Part shown: piece by piece, positions 12,253 to 25,249 of the stretch | Layout: every line of letters begins with the position of its first letter | Numbering within the stretch: position 1 is the stretch's first letter | Origin: Molossus alvarezi | Taxonomy: Eukaryota > Chordata > Mammalia > Chiroptera > Molossidae | Assembly: GCA_037176705.1 (NCBI GenBank) | Contig: CM073886.1 | Location: 89,873,501-89,937,500, forward strand | Direction of reading: 5' to 3' | Length of the DNA stretch: 64,000 nt | Made by a program: the position numbers and the translations under genes | Notes under the pieces: model-generated | Told to the model about the DNA's origin: nothing | The model's database searches: none | What the model saw: the letters and a program-made list of their open reading frames with translations, nothing else

Positions 12253-13739
12253 CTTGAATATTCTCTTTCTTTGAATAAGGAGAAATTGCCACACTGAAGA
12301 ACATCTTGACAGTGGTATTGGTGAAAAGGCCCCACGAACTTCTTTCAGTCCTGCCTGCTGATGAAACAACTAAGATGACTGTGAGTGTCCCTGGCAGGCT
12401 GGAGACCCAGCAGGAAAGAAGGCAAAGAGAGGAAGAGGGAGTACAGGGAGAAAGAGGCAGGGGGAGAAGACAAAGGAGAGATCAAGACAAAAGGATGGGC
12501 TAAGGAGTGAATGCAGAGGAGAAAAACTAACATACAGGTGGTAATGAGCAGTACTTTGCCACTATCTCTTTTTTGCACTAAGAAAGCATATTATTAAGTA
12601 GTCTATTCCTGAACGGACTTATAATGTCAAAGTTAATATTTCCGTAATGCAGTACCCACAAAGAGTATTCACTTGATTCAAATTGCTGGAACGAACTTTT
12701 TCATTTGCTTCTAAACTTTCTGGATTCATTCCAGTGTTCTTTTCTGTGCACGTGCCCAGCTTCAGGGGAGATGAGATCAGAAAGCCATCCACAGGCAGGG
12801 ATACCACACGTTTGAGTAGAGGAGAGCACTACCCTTAGTCCAGAGCCCACTCGGGTGAGGTGCACAGGGTCCCTGCCCTGCTCTTTGTTGAGAAGCAGTA
12901 CTCAAGCTATCAGCCTGGTAGTAAGTACCTGACACTATCCCTGTTCAGCTTTTCAAACAAGAGCCGCAAAAGGTGGGTCCTGAAGAGCCCTGGCCACAGT
13001 AATGATTCATGGATTTGCCCTGGTGGTCCTAGTATCTACTGGAACAGGCGGACTTGTACTTAGGTGCTCAGTAATGTTAGCGAGTTCTGTCTTCCTGAAA
13101 CATTTCCCTCACATATTTAAACCCAGGTATAACCTGGTTTAAGCGAATACGACCAGAATGTTTAGAAAATGCTGTAACTAAGTGATCGCTGACTATAAAA
13201 CCAGCTAAGAAAGTCTTGGGATTCTGAGAAACCATGGAAGCTTAGTAAATGTGGAATCCCAGTAGATTTATTGTTAAGTGAATATTTCTTAGAGATGACC
13301 TAGTATTTAGCACTGACTAAACAGCTCAGACATTTGAGTAGACTATTTCATCTCTCTGCACCCCAGGTTCCTCATCTGGAATAATGCAAAGTGCTCTAAT
13401 CCCTATTTGCATTTCAGTGCCACTCCCATTGGCTTAGGGGGTGCATTTTCTTACTCATTTAGTATGAAAATCTCTCTTCAACACCAGGAATCATTTTCTC
13501 TAAATATGAAATTCAGCCAATATTTCTCTGCCCTCCTACATCTGTTCTCCATTTAAAATGAACTCATCATCTCTGTAAACCCAAAAGTCATTGACTGTTA
13601 TCTCTTGTTTGGTCACTCTGAAAAGAAAAAAGAAAAAAGGATAAGAGCAGAGTAATTGGAGAACCAGCCCCCAACAATCAATAATAACAAGTACATATAT
13701 CCAAGGCATTTACGGAGCTTTTTCTATAAACATTAATTC
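12253..13739. other. Unassigned intergenic DNA with a GA-rich tract
   Basis: 12405-12500 is strongly purine-rich (GAGA/GGGA without strict period). 13340-13400 has 'caggttcctcatctgga', a likely MIR scrap. No gene was seen. Confidence 0.5.
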
Positions 13740-13990
13740 ATTTCTTCAGGGAATACTTAACGAGGGTCTCCTCTGTGCCAGGCCCTATTCTAGGTACTTG
13801 GGATGCAGCAATGACAAAACAGAAAAAGTTCCACCATTAAGGAACTTACATTCTCAGGGAGAAGACACACACTGAACAATAAGCACAGGTCAGGCAAAGG
13901 ATGCTGGGCAAAGGGAAAGCGAGGGATGAAGTAGGCAGAGGCAGGCCCGTGTTGCACTCTGCCAGGCCCATGCTGTGAGCAATGGCAGAA
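13740..13990 (-). mobile_element. L2-like fragment
   Basis: The blocks 'ctctgtgccaggccctattc', 'gggatgcagcaatgacaaaa' and 'aaggaacttacattctca' match the reverse-oriented L2-associated pattern seen across mammals. Confidence 0.6.
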
Positions 13991-14854
13991 ATCATAGAGG
14001 TTAATCCCTGTGAATAAAAGTTTGAAATTTGGGATTTCCAAAATAGCGGCAGAGTGAATGGAAACTACAGAGATGATCTCTCAGGACCAAACTAGAATTA
14101 CAATTCAAATAAAGACAAATCGTCAGGAAAAAGCAACAGAAAAGCACCTTGAGAAGACCATATAACCAGGGACATTGAATCGAGCCTGGTAGGTCTGTGG
14201 AGGCACGAAAGGGGGGCTAGGAGCCCACAGACAGCAGCAGTCTTAGCTGTGAGCAGCACTCTCAGGATTAACTCCCAAGCCTGCTCCACAGCACAGAGGG
14301 CCAGGACAGAGCATTGAATTGGCTACAGCCACTCACGTTGGGCTCCGACAGAGGGAGGGCACACTGGACTGGAATTGTGTGGGGACACTCGGGATTTGGA
14401 GGGCGCTCAGAGATTTTGCTGAGTTGGGGCCATGCAGGACGGTAGCCATCTTGCTTCTTCCAGAAGCTCTGGGGAGAAGCAGCAGCCCCACCCTTGGATA
14501 TTCAACCCAACCCAACTGGGCCATAAAAATGCAAATTGAGGCTCAATAACAACCAGCATCTGCCCCACCCTCAGGAAATCCTCTTACACTGAACACCTGA
14601 GAAAGTTTTCCATTCAACTGAGAACCCAAGGCTCTTCAAGGAACCCCAACTAAGAGCCTCTAAGCAAAAAGCTAGAGGATAACTGAACCATTCCTGGGCT
14701 TGAAAATCTACCCAGGAAAGTAAGAATTGATGGTGGTGTTTAACGTGGGTCTTCCCATGCTCATCCAAACCCAGTAGAGGGAACCACAAACAGCAGAACA
14801 CCAACACCCACAGGGAAAATTTGGCAGGCTCCAAAACCAACTGAGATAGCCAAA

Positions 14855-16042
14855 ATGGTGAAACAAAGAAACAAATCTCAAGTGAAAGAACAAGAGACCT
14901 CTACCAAAGATGAGATAAATGAAATGCAGTTAAGCAAGTTATCAGAGGTAGAGTTGAGAGCCATGATCATGAGGAAGCTCAACAACATGAGTAAGGACAT
15001 CAGCACCATGAGTAAAGATATAGAAACACTGAAAACCAACGAATTAGAAATGAAGAATGACATAACAGAAATAAAGAACACATTGAAAGGACTAAACAGC
15101 AGAGTAGAGGAGGCTGAGGACCAGATCAGTGAATTAGAAGACAGGGTAGGAAAAATTCAACCAATCAGAAAACCAAAAGGAAAAAAACAGTTAAAAAACA
15201 GGAAGACAACCCTGGCTGGTTTGGCTCAGAGGTTAGAGGGTTAGAGCGTTGGCCTGCGGTCCCAAGAAACCCGGGTTCAGTTCCACTAAGGGCATATACC
15301 TCGGTTGCAGTTTGTCCCCGGCCCAGGTTGGGTTGTGCAGGTGGCAGCCACTCGATGTGTCCCTTCCACGTCAATGTTTCTCTCTCTCTCTTCCTCTCTC
15401 TCCCTTCCACTTTATCTGAACAAAAAAAAAAATAGAAAAATGTCCTCAGGTGAGGATTAAAAAAACAAAACAGGAAGACAGCTTAAGAGAACTGTGGGAC
15501 AACTGGAAACGTAATAATATTCGCATCATAAGAGTCCCCAAAGAAAAAGAAAGTGAGCAAGGGTTAGAGAATGTACTTAAAGAAATAGTGACAGAAAACT
15601 TCCCTAACTTGGTGAAGGAAGAAGGCATTCAAGTTCAAGAAGCACCGAGAGCCCAAGGTAAGGAGAACCCAAGCAGGCCCACATCAAGACAAATAGTAAT
15701 TAAAATGCCAAAAATGAAAGACAAAAAGAGAATCCCAAAGGCAGCAAGAGATAAGCAACAGGTTATCTACAAAGGGACCCCCATAAGGCTATCAGCTGAA
15801 TTCTCAACAGAAAAACTACAGGCTAGAAGGGAATGGCATGAAGTAACAGGTCATGAAAAACGAGGATATGAATTCAAGACTACTCTGTCCAGGAAGGCTG
15901 TTATTCAAAATAGAAGGTCAAATAAAGAGCTTCTGAGACAAAAAAAAAAAAAAAAAAAAAAAAAGAGAGAGAGAGAGAAAGGCTAAGGGAATATATTAGC
16001 ACCAAACCAGCACTGCAAGAAATGTTAAAAGGACTGCTGTAA
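14855..16042 (+). pseudogene. L1 ORF1 (RNA-binding protein), disrupted
   Basis: L1 ORF1 encodes the trimeric coiled-coil RNA chaperone of the L1 particle. The start 'MVKQRNKSQVKEQ' follows the 5' UTR. A long heptad-like coiled coil ('NDITEIKNTLKGLNSRVEEA' region) leads to 'ISELEDRVG'. A VES SINE at 15209-15466 then interrupts the frame. The RNA-binding part resumes with 'NNIRIIRVPKE', 'LENVLKEIVTENFPNL', 'PSRPTSRQIVIKM' and 'YKGTPIRLSAEFS'. The C-terminus is further damaged by an A-run plus GA expansion (15941-15980), after which the usual ending 'ALQEMLKGLL' is followed by a stop at 16040. Without the SINE and its duplication it would be roughly 300 codons, near the family norm. Confidence 0.9.
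15209..15466 (+). mobile_element. VES SINE inserted in L1 ORF1
   Basis: A full VES with head 'ccctggctggtttggctcag', a duplicated 'ggttagag', a CT-rich body and an A tail. The target-site duplication 'aaaacaggaagaca' is exact at 15195-15208 and 15467-15480. It is younger than the host L1. Confidence 0.95.
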
Positions 16043-16095
16043 TTAGTAGAAGAAATAGGAGAAAGAAAGAAAAAATAGAACCACACTAAACAAAA

Positions 16096-19000
16096 ATGGC
16101 AATAAATAAGTACATATCAATAATCACCTTTAATGTAAATGGATTAGATGCTCTGATAAAAAGGCAGAGTAGCTGATTGGATAAGAAAGCATGACTCACA
16201 TATATGTTGTTTACAAGAGACCCACCTCACAACAAAAGACTCACATAGGTTGAAAGTGAAGGGATGGAAAAAAATCTTCCAAGCAAACAGAAAGGAAAAA
16301 AGAGCTGGGGTAGCAATACTCATATCTGATAAAGTAGATTTCAAAATGAAGATCATAACTAGAGACAAAGAAGGCCATTGCATAATATTGAAAGCATCTA
16401 TCCAACAGAAAGATATAACCTTGGTAAACATATATGCACCCAATATAGGAGGACCAAAATATATTTAAAGTCTTCTGGAGGACTTCAAAGAAGAAATCGA
16501 CAGCAATACAATCACAGCAGGGGACTTCAACACCCTGCTGATATCACTGGATAGATCCTCTAGACAAAAAATTAACACAGAAACAGAGACTCTAAATGAA
16601 GCACTAGACCAAATGGATTTAATAAATATATACAGAGAATTACACCCCAAAACTGCAGAATTCACATTCTTCTCAAGTGCACATGGGACATTCTCAAAGA
16701 TAGACCACATGTTAGGACACAAACTAAGTCTTTACAAGTTCAAGAAAATTGAAATCATAGCAAGCATCTTCTCAGAACACAATGACATGAAACTAGAAAT
16801 CAATTGGAACAAGAACATGCAAAGACATTTGAACACATGGAGGCTAAATAGAATATTATTAAACAATGAATGGGTTACTAAGGAGATCAGGAAGAAATAA
16901 AAACTTCCTGGAAACCAACGAAAATAAACGAACAACACAAAATCTATGTGATGCAGCGAAAGCAGTTCTGAGAGTGAAGTTCATAGCACTACAGGCCTAC
17001 CTCAAGAAGCAAGAAAAATTTCTAATTGACTATCTAACCTCACAACTTAAAAAACTAGAAAGCAAACAAAAAGAAAACTCCAGAGCAAGTAGAAGGAAGG
17101 AAATAGTAAATATTAGAGCACAAATAAACGATACAGAGACCAAAGAAACAATTCAAAGGATCACTGAAACAAAGAGCTGATTTTTCAAAAAGACAAACAA
17201 GATTGATGGACCCTTAGCTAGACTCACCAAGAAACAAAGACAGAGAACCCAAATACAATACACAAAATCAGAAATAAAAGAAGAGAAGTATCAACTGACA
17301 CCACAGAAATACAAAGGATTGTTAACAAATACTATGAACAATTGTATGGTAACAAATCAGGCAATGTAAGTGAAACGGACAAATTTCTAGAAACACACCG
17401 TCTCCCAAAACTGAACCAGGAAGAGATAGAAAACTTGAACAGACCAATAACAACTAAGGAAATTGAAGATGAAATCAAGACTCTCCCAGCAAACAAAAGC
17501 CCAGCCCCAGACAGGTTCATGGGGGAGTTTTACCAAACATTCAAAGAAGAATTAACACCTAGTCTCCTCAAACTATTCCAAAAAATTCAAGAAGGAAGAC
17601 TTCCAAACTCATTTTATGAGGCCAGCATAATTCTAACCAAAACCAGAAAAAGATACTACATTACAAAGAAAGAAAACTAGCCCTTTCCGGTTTGGCTCAG
17701 CGGTTAGAGCGTCGACCTGCAGTCCTGAGAGACCCGGGTTCGGTTCCCGCTAAGGGCATGTACCTCGGTTGCAGTTTGTCCCCGGCCCTGGTCGGTCATG
17801 CGGGTGGCAGCCACTCGATGTGTTCCTTTCACGTCGATGTTTCTCTCTCTCTCTGTTCCTCTCTCTCCCTCCCACTCTACCTGAACAAAAAATGGGAAAG
17901 TGTCCTTGGGTGAGGATAAAAAAAAAAAAAAAAAAAAGAAAGAAAGAAAGAAAACTACAAGCCAACAATCCTCATGAACATATATGCCAAAATCCGGAAC
18001 AAAATACTAGCAAATCGGATCCAGCAATACATCAAAAAAATTATTCACCATGACCAAGTGGGATTTATCCCAGGGATGCACAGCTGGCATAATATTTACA
18101 AATCAATAAATGTGATACAACACATAAACAAAATGAAAAATAAAAACCACATGATCATATCAATAGATGCTGAAAAAGCATTCAACAAAATCCGGCACCC
18201 ATTTCTGATGAAAATGCTCAGCAATGTGGAAATAGAGGAATTATATTTTAACATAATAAAGGCCATAAATGAAAGACCTACAGCTAACATCATACTCAAT
18301 AGGCAAAAACTAAAAACATTTTCCATAAGAACAGGAACAAGACAGGGATGCCCACTTTTGCCACTCTTATTTAACATAGTACTGGAAGTCTGAGCCACAA
18401 CAATCAGACAGGAAGAAAAAATAAAAGGGATACAAATTGGAAAGGAGGAAGTGAAACTGTCATTATTCGCAGATGACATGATATTATACATAGAAAACCT
18501 TAAAGATTCTATGAAAATCTACTAGAGTTAATAAATAAATTTGGCAAAGTATCAAGACTTGAAATTAACATCAAGAAATCGACAGCATTCTTATACACCA
18601 ATGATGAACTCACAGAAAGAGAAACTAAAAAAAAAATCCCGTTTACCATTACAGCAAAAAAATTAAGACACCTAGGAATAAAATTAACCAAAGGAGTAAA
18701 GGACCTATTTGCAGAAATATACAGGACATTATAAAAGAATAGAGGAAGATATAAAAAAGTAGAAGCACATACCTTGTTCTTGAATTGGAAAAATTAACAT
18801 CATTAAAATGTCCATACTACCCAAAGCAATCTAAAGATTCAATGCAATCCCCATCAAAATACCAATGACATATTTCACAGAACTAGAAGAAATACTTCAA
18901 AAGTTCATATGGAACCAAAAAGACCCTGAATAGCCACAACAATCTTGAAGAAGAAGGACAAAGTAGGTTGAATCACAATACCGGATATCAGGTTATACTA

Positions 19001-20169
19001 CAAAGCTACCATAATCAAAACAGCCTGATACTAGCACAAGAACAGGCATATAAACCAGTGGAACAGAACAGAGAGCCCAGAAATGGATCCAAGACATTAT
19101 GTTCAATTAATATTTGACAAAAGTTGGAAGAGCATCCAATGCAGTAAAGACAGCCTCTTTAATAAATGATGTTGGGAAAATTGGACAGCTACATGCAAAA
19201 AAAATAATACTAGACCATCAACTTACACCATACACAAGAATAAACTCAAAATGGATAAGACTTAAATGTGACTCATGAATCCACAAAAATCCTAGAAGAA
19301 AATGTAGGCAACAAAATTTCAGACATAATATACAGCAGAATTTTCACTGATACATCATCTAAGGCAACAGAAACAAAGAAAAAATGAACACATAGTACTA
19401 CATCAAACTCAAAAGCTTCTGCACAGCTAAAGAAACAACCACCAAAATGGAAAGAAAACCCACTGTATGGAAGAGCATAATTGCCAATGATACATCAGAT
19501 AAGGGGTTCATTTCCAAAATATGTAGGGTACTCATACAACTCAACAAAAAGAAGACAAAGAACTCAATTAAAAAATGGGCAGAGGAGCTAAATAGACACC
19601 TCTCCAAACAGTACATACAAATGGCCAAGAGACATATGAAGAAATGCTCAACATCACTAATCATCAGAGAGATGCAAATTAAAACAACAATGAGGTATCA
19701 CCTCACACCTGTCAGAATGGCCACCATCAACATATCATCAAACAAAAAGTGTTGGCGAGGTTGTGAAGAAAAGGGGACTCTAGTACACTGCTGGTAGGAA
19801 TGCAGACTGGTGCAGCCACTATGGAGAACACTATGGTGTTACCTCAAAAAATTAAAAATTGAATTGCCATTTGACCCAGTGATCCCACTTCTAGGAAAAT
19901 ACCCTAAGAAGCCTGAAACACCAATCAGAGAGAATATATGTACCCCCATGTTCATAGCAGCATCATTACAGCCCAAGTGTCCATCAGTGAACGAATGGAT
20001 AAAAAAGCAGTGGTACATATACACAATGGAGTACTATGCAGCTATAAGAAAGAAAGATCTCTTATCTTTTGAGACGACATGGAGGGACCTGGAGAGTGAT
20101 ATCATAAGTGAAACAAGCCAAGCAGAGAAAAACAAATATTACATGATCTTACTTATTTGTGGAATATAA
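16096..20169 (+). pseudogene. L1 ORF2 (endonuclease-reverse transcriptase), disrupted
   Basis: ORF2 supplies the nicking endonuclease and reverse transcriptase for target-primed insertion. The start 'MAINKYISIITFNVNGL' carries the catalytic Asn. 'LQETHLT' (catalytic Glu), 'NIYAPN' and 'ITAGDFNT' are intact, but the usual S-D-H reads 'SEHN' near 16776. The RT region shows 'GTRQGCP' and 'LFADDMILY' (metal-binding Asp pair, near 18463-18490). The C-terminal Cys-rich part is visible ('GTLVHCW', stop, 'ECRLVQPLW'), and the end 'YYMILLICGI' precedes TAA. There are several in-frame stops (for example 16170, 18391, 19795) and frameshifts. Without the VES at 17680-17941 the length is close to a normal ORF2. 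Confidence 0.92.
17680..17941 (+). mobile_element. VES SINE inserted in L1 ORF2
   Basis: Head 'gccctttccggtttggctca', B box 'gggttcggttccc', CT body and long A tail. The target-site duplication 'aaagaaagaaaacta' is exact (17665-17679, 17942-17956). It splits ORF2 ahead of the RT core. Confidence 0.95.
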
Positions 20170-20447
20170 TGAACATAACAATCTGAGGAACAGGGTAGAC
20201 CCAGAGATGTGGAAGTAGGGTACAGACTGACAACCCTCAGAAGTGGGGGTGAGGGGGAAGAGAAGATTAAACCATGGAACTTATATGCATGTACACATAA
20301 CCGATGGACATGGACAACAAAGCTGGAGACGGGGTAGGGCGTGGGGAAGGGGAGGAGGGTGTCAATGAGGAAAAAAGAAGAAATATCTGTAACAAAAATA
20401 AATCAATAAAAAAAAATTAGTTGCTTTAAAAAAAGTTAGAAATTTGG

Positions 20448-21605
20448 ACAAAGAGATTGAACACCACACTTGACATTTAGGGGAACTGGGGAAGAGAGAG
20501 AAAGAACAGAACTCCCACCAGAAGGAACCCTGGACCCACAGTGTGGATCAGAAACAGGATGCTGCGAAATGAAGGAGCCCCTCTCCAATGTTGTCTCCGG
20601 GCAGGGGCTTCACAGTGGACTCAGCCCACGCTTTCTAATTTGGGCCCCACACCTCTGAGTCGCATTTTCTTAAAAAATAAAAAATAAATAAAAAAAATTT
20701 TAAAGCCTGATTTCTGCTTTCTCTTCTCCAAAACGCCTGACCCTATCTCTCCCAAAGAACCACAGGGAGGACGGATGAGGTAATGTCTCCAAAGGGGTCA
20801 GTGCTCTGTTGACTCTTTCAGTAAAATGCAAATTATAACCAGGTGAAATTACACAGTCAAGAAGGGAAATCCTGGCGTTAAAATATTCAGAACATAACAC
20901 CAAATATATAATCTCTCTAATCAGACAGTTCCAAATACATAGGATGTGGCAGGTTTTCCTGTGTTTCCTCTCCATTTATAACACTCTAGCCTTTGGCCAG
21001 TAGTGTGTGGGTTTTGGGATGCAAAATGGAACAAGTACAACGGATCTCTTGTGAGCCATGGCATGGCGTCCAAAGTAAACCAGGACACACATATATCAGA
21101 CATGTTCATTTCCTTGGCTCTGTGTTTGGCCCGATGATGTCAATACCTAACCCTGGTTCCAGCTGGCAAGCCCTGCCTCTGTACAAGTTGCAGGGTTCTA
21201 AGGACTGAAAGTAGCAGCATGAACCAGGAGATGAAGTATAGGACAGTAAAACGGAAAAACTTCATTTTCAACAGAACACAAGACGGCTTATCCTGAAACT
21301 CCAATGCATTGTCTAAGGGAACGCCTGTTAGAAGTCCTATTCAGTAAATGCTTTCAAAATATATTTCAGATATGAAATTCTACAGCAATACTGAAGGACA
21401 ATCAAATTCATCCCTTAATTCTCTTTTCTGTATATGTTGTCTTATGACTTTGAGGTCTTATAGTGTTGAAAGTAACAGGCTTAAACACAAAAGACTGAGA
21501 ATATGTATATGTGTGTGTATATATCTATCTCTATATATTATTCTTTATTCATATCTTTATTTTTTGAAATATAGGTTATTCAAAGATATATATCAAAGAC
21601 ATATA
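20448..21605. other. Unassigned intergenic DNA
   Basis: The flank downstream of the L1. No gene is supported. 21500-21540 is an AT/TG-rich imperfect microsatellite leading into the GATA array. Confidence 0.5.
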
Positions 21606-21621
21606 CATAGATAGATAGATG

Positions 21622-21668
<47 letters not shown>

Positions 21669-21671
21669 GAT

Positions 21672-21770
<99 letters not shown>

Positions 21771-21775
21771 TAGAT
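21606..21775 (+). repeat. Long interrupted (GATA)n array
   Basis: About 170 bp of GATA repeats with three phase-breaking interruptions ('gatgaga', 'gagatgatag', 'gatgatag'), forming sub-blocks of similar length. The reverse-strand open frames it creates (poly 'SIYL') are artefacts. Confidence 0.98.
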
Positions 21776-23377
21776 TAGTGTTATCCATAGTCCCACTGCC
21801 CTGAGATACTCATAGAAATAATTTGGAAGATAGTCTCCCACATTTTTGAAGGCATATGTTTTTAGTAAACTTAAGATCATATTTTCTATGTTTTGTGACT
21901 AGCTTTTTCCCTCTAATTTTGATTCGAAAAAGAAATTATATGTGATGTGACGGACCTCTTCATAAGGGAGCTCAACGTTCAACCTCCTAAAAATATGCTT
22001 TCAAATGTTAATGTAATGAATGCCTAGGAGAACCAATGAAAGCCTGAGCCAGCCACAGAACAGACATTACATGGGTGGTGGCTGGGGTAAAGGCTTGAAC
22101 CAATGACAGAAATGTCATTGGAGTGAAGGAAGTCAACCAGCCTCTCTGCTCTTTTCTGTGGAGCCTCAGTGAAGTTTGTCCTCCAGCACCTGTGTCTTTC
22201 AGACGCTTCCTGGATTTTCTGATTGGGCTTTATAGGAATTGAGCTCACCCAAAGAAGACACACGTCTCTCACTGCAGATAACAACAACCTACATATAAGC
22301 ATTGTTTTTCTAAATCAATGTATTTCACAGATACTTACTATATCAACTTAATTGATTACCCCAACATGCTTTGGAAGTTGTGAGAAAATGAAGTAGTCGA
22401 AAGCTATTTTTACTCTTATTTTACATGTTAGGAAAGTGTGGGGAAAAAAAAATGTACAGACTTCTCTAGAGCCATTAAATAAACCAATATAGTGATCTCT
22501 TAATAGGAACTCAACTCCTCAGTTACTGCGCGGATTCCGCTATGCTCCTAGCTAACACTAAAGACATACTAATTCTTTAATGAAAGTGTTTCTGTTCTAA
22601 ATAATATATTTTCTCTGTTTTTTCTTCCCTGTTTTTAACTTCTATGAATACTTAAAGTAATGTATTTGTTTTTAAGTGTTCATCAGCATCGACTACAGAG
22701 CCCTCACTGAAGGTATAATGTTCTTTTAATGTTGACCTATATATGACTGGAGAGAGGAACAAGGGTGTAAGGAAAATTCATTGTATTTTTAAACCCTATT
22801 TTCTATTTTCCCACATAACGCTCTCTCTTTTTCTCTCTAATATCCTTCCAGGTGGACCAGTTACTATGTGTTTTCTCTATCATTGGACTCTTATGCCAAC
22901 CAGGAGCCATGTTGGGGACTTAGGTTTCCATTCCTCGATCAATCCCACAGAGGGACCTACATAGTCTCGCTCCTGAACACTGTGGTCAGAGTGGTGTGCT
23001 GGTAAATTGGCTCCCTTGGGAGGAAAAGCCCTGATTTGTAGCATTTTCCCATTTCCCTGGTGTAAATACTACCACAAAGGCTGATTTCAAGCTATTAACC
23101 AAATGTCACTAAACATGGCATGGTGATGAGATGCATGCAGCTGGCTCAGGTGTAAGCCCCAGTACATCGAGCTCTTTGGAGGAATACATTCGCCTTTCTC
23201 CAGAATGGCACTGAGGAGCAAGTCCTTGTAATACCACACAGTGCAGTATCCCTAGATGTCCCCTCATCAATATTTTGCTAAATGTGTGGATCTAAGCATT
23301 GTACTGGGACCAGGGTGAGATCTCAGATACCCTAAGAATAGTCCCTTCCACAAGGTGTTCCAGATGAGCCTTGCTAC
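21776..23377. other. Unassigned intergenic DNA
   Basis: No gene or confident repeat. 22980-23110 looks like an old interspersed repeat by composition, but I cannot name it. Confidence 0.45.
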
Positions 23378-23512
23378 CCAAACTGTTATCTGAGGATCCG
23401 TAGTGTTGGGCACATCTGGGAGAATGTCAAAAATGCAGTATCTCCGCTTCTTTCTAAACCTACTGAATTTAAGTCTTCATTTTAACAAGATTCCCAGTTG
23501 GAGAAGCACTCA
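23378..23512. mobile_element. Possible hAT-Charlie (MER20-like) fragment
   Basis: It has 'gggcacatctgggag', 'aaatgcagtatctc', 'cctactgaatttaagtctt' and 'aacaagattcccag' in the order expected of a MER20-type element. Strongly diverged. Confidence 0.45.
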
Positions 23513-24039
23513 TCTAATAAACATCATCCAATTTTAAAGATGGGATGCAAATTAAGACCTGGGAACAACACTAGGTATCCCATAATTTTCCAAAGTAGAT
23601 ATTAAACAGAATCTAAAACTGACCAGAGAGTGCAAATGAAAATGAGCTCCCTTAAATTAAAATAAGTATATAAGCAAACTAATTAGACCTGGTAGATTTA
23701 GGATCCCAAAATTGCTAGGGGGAGAAAGCCTTCTTCAAGTTGGGGGATCTTTTCCTACCAAAAGCAATAGAATCAGAGAAAATATGTAATCAACAGTATC
23801 ACTTATTTTGTCTGATTTTATCTACCAGCTTTTAGATAACTTGAGTTTTGTGGGGGAAGGGGATGCAATGTTTAGAATGTTTCATTAAAGTATAAAATTG
23901 TTAGAATTAAGTTAAATAGAAAAACATAGTAAATATTTACAAAAACATTGATGACACCACTCAAGTCATGCACATGTAGAGTTTTAAATAATCTATTACT
24001 TTATTTTAATGAGGAAAAAGGGAATAAAACCTCTTTCCA
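23513..24039. other. Unassigned AT-rich DNA
   Basis: No gene or recognisable repeat was seen. Confidence 0.5.
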
Positions 24040-24584
24040 TGTTTCTATATGTAATTTTAGCTTGTTACATCTGACTGCTGCATAATATTTCCTTGTATGC
24101 ATATAACCTACTAGAGTGGTCAAGTTCTCTAGTAAAGGACATAAAGGGTGTTTCCTAGTCTTTGCAACTACAAACAATGCTTCAGTGGATATCTACAGAC
24201 ATTTCCTTTTCTGGATCAGTGTGAGAACTATTCTAGGTCTACCTCCAGGAGTGGAATCATGGGAGTTGTAAGATAAATGCACACTTAATTTCACTGACCA
24301 CTTTCAGATGGCTCTCCAGAATTGTTGCACCAATTTACACTCTCACCAGCAGTGCCTGAAGATTTCCACTTCCCTGGTTTTCCATCAGATTTTTGCCAAT
24401 CTGACAGATCTTGAATGTTATTTCATACTTTTTGTCATTTACATTCTTCTGATGTGAGATTAACCATGTTTTTATGTATTTATTTATTAAGATTTCCCTT
24501 TCTGGTAATTGCCTACTCATCTCCTTTGATATCCCTCTGTAGGATTCTGCTAGTTTTCATGTCTATTTGCAGGAGATATTTTAT

Positions 24585-24850
24585 TCATTCATTCACTTAA
24601 ATTTTTATTGAGCATCTACTCTGTGTCAGGTACTGTTCTAGGTGCTAAGATAGTAAAGTGAACAAAACAAACAAAAAGGTCTTGACTTCATAGAGCTTAG
24701 AATATACTGAATAAATAATGATATAACGTTGGATTTTGATAAATGTTATAAAGAAACATAAAGTAAGTTAAGGGAATGAATAGTAAAGAGGCAGTAATAT
24801 TTTAGACAGAAAGTCCGGGAAGTCCTCTCAGAGTTGGTAATATGCTGAGT
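24585..24850 (-). mobile_element. L2-like fragment inside the L1
   Basis: 'ttcattcattcacttaaatt', 'tattgagcatctactctgtg' and 'ggtactgttctaggtgct', followed by the common 'gaacaaaacaaacaaa' block, match a reverse L2-type 3' end with its usual neighbour sequence. It separates two L1 segments, but L2 is normally the older family, so a fragmented L1 flanking older DNA is also possible. Confidence 0.6.
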
Positions 24851-25249
24851 CCACTGTGTATTCTTTCTCACTGTTTTAGATGCTGTAAATATCTTTTCCC
24901 AGAGGTTATTCATCTGTTAACTTTACTCTTGGTTCCCTATGTTATTAAGTCATCTTTAATATTGATGTAAACTCATCATTTTTCACTTTATGGTTTTTGC
25001 TTTTTTGAGTTTTAAGAAATTCTTATTCAGGGTCACAAAGACATTCTCCATCATTTTCTTCCATTAACTTTATACTTTAACCTTTTATGCTTAGGTTTTT
25101 ACTCTACTTGATGTGGAGGATCAATTTTCTTTTTTCAAACAGAAAGCCATTTGTCCCAAAGTGATTTGGGATGTCATCTCATTATATATCATGTTTTCAG
25201 GTACTCACAAGTCTTTTATTGAGCTTTTTTGTTGTTGTTGTTTCTTTTT

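Larger units (their letters stand above)
14034..20430 (+). mobile_element. Full-length, inactive L1 retrotransposon
   Basis: A complete L1: 5' UTR 14034-14854, ORF1 14855-16042, spacer, ORF2 16096-20169, and a GA/G-rich 3' UTR ending in an AATAAA-type A-rich tail near 20416. A 17-bp target-site duplication brackets it: 'aaaagtttgaaatttgg' at 14017-14033 and 'aaaagttagaaatttgg' at 20431-20447, one mismatch. About 14 bp ('ttagttgctttaaa') lie between the A-rich tail and the 3' duplication, possibly a tiny 3' transduction. Both ORFs are broken by stops, frameshifts and one VES insertion each, so it cannot move itself. Ordinary divergence suggests an intermediate age, younger than the L1 pieces at 26560-30140. 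Confidence 0.93.

Noticed and set aside
21576..21880. Reverse open frames made of repeated 'SIYL'
   Set aside because: Translation of the GATA repeat.
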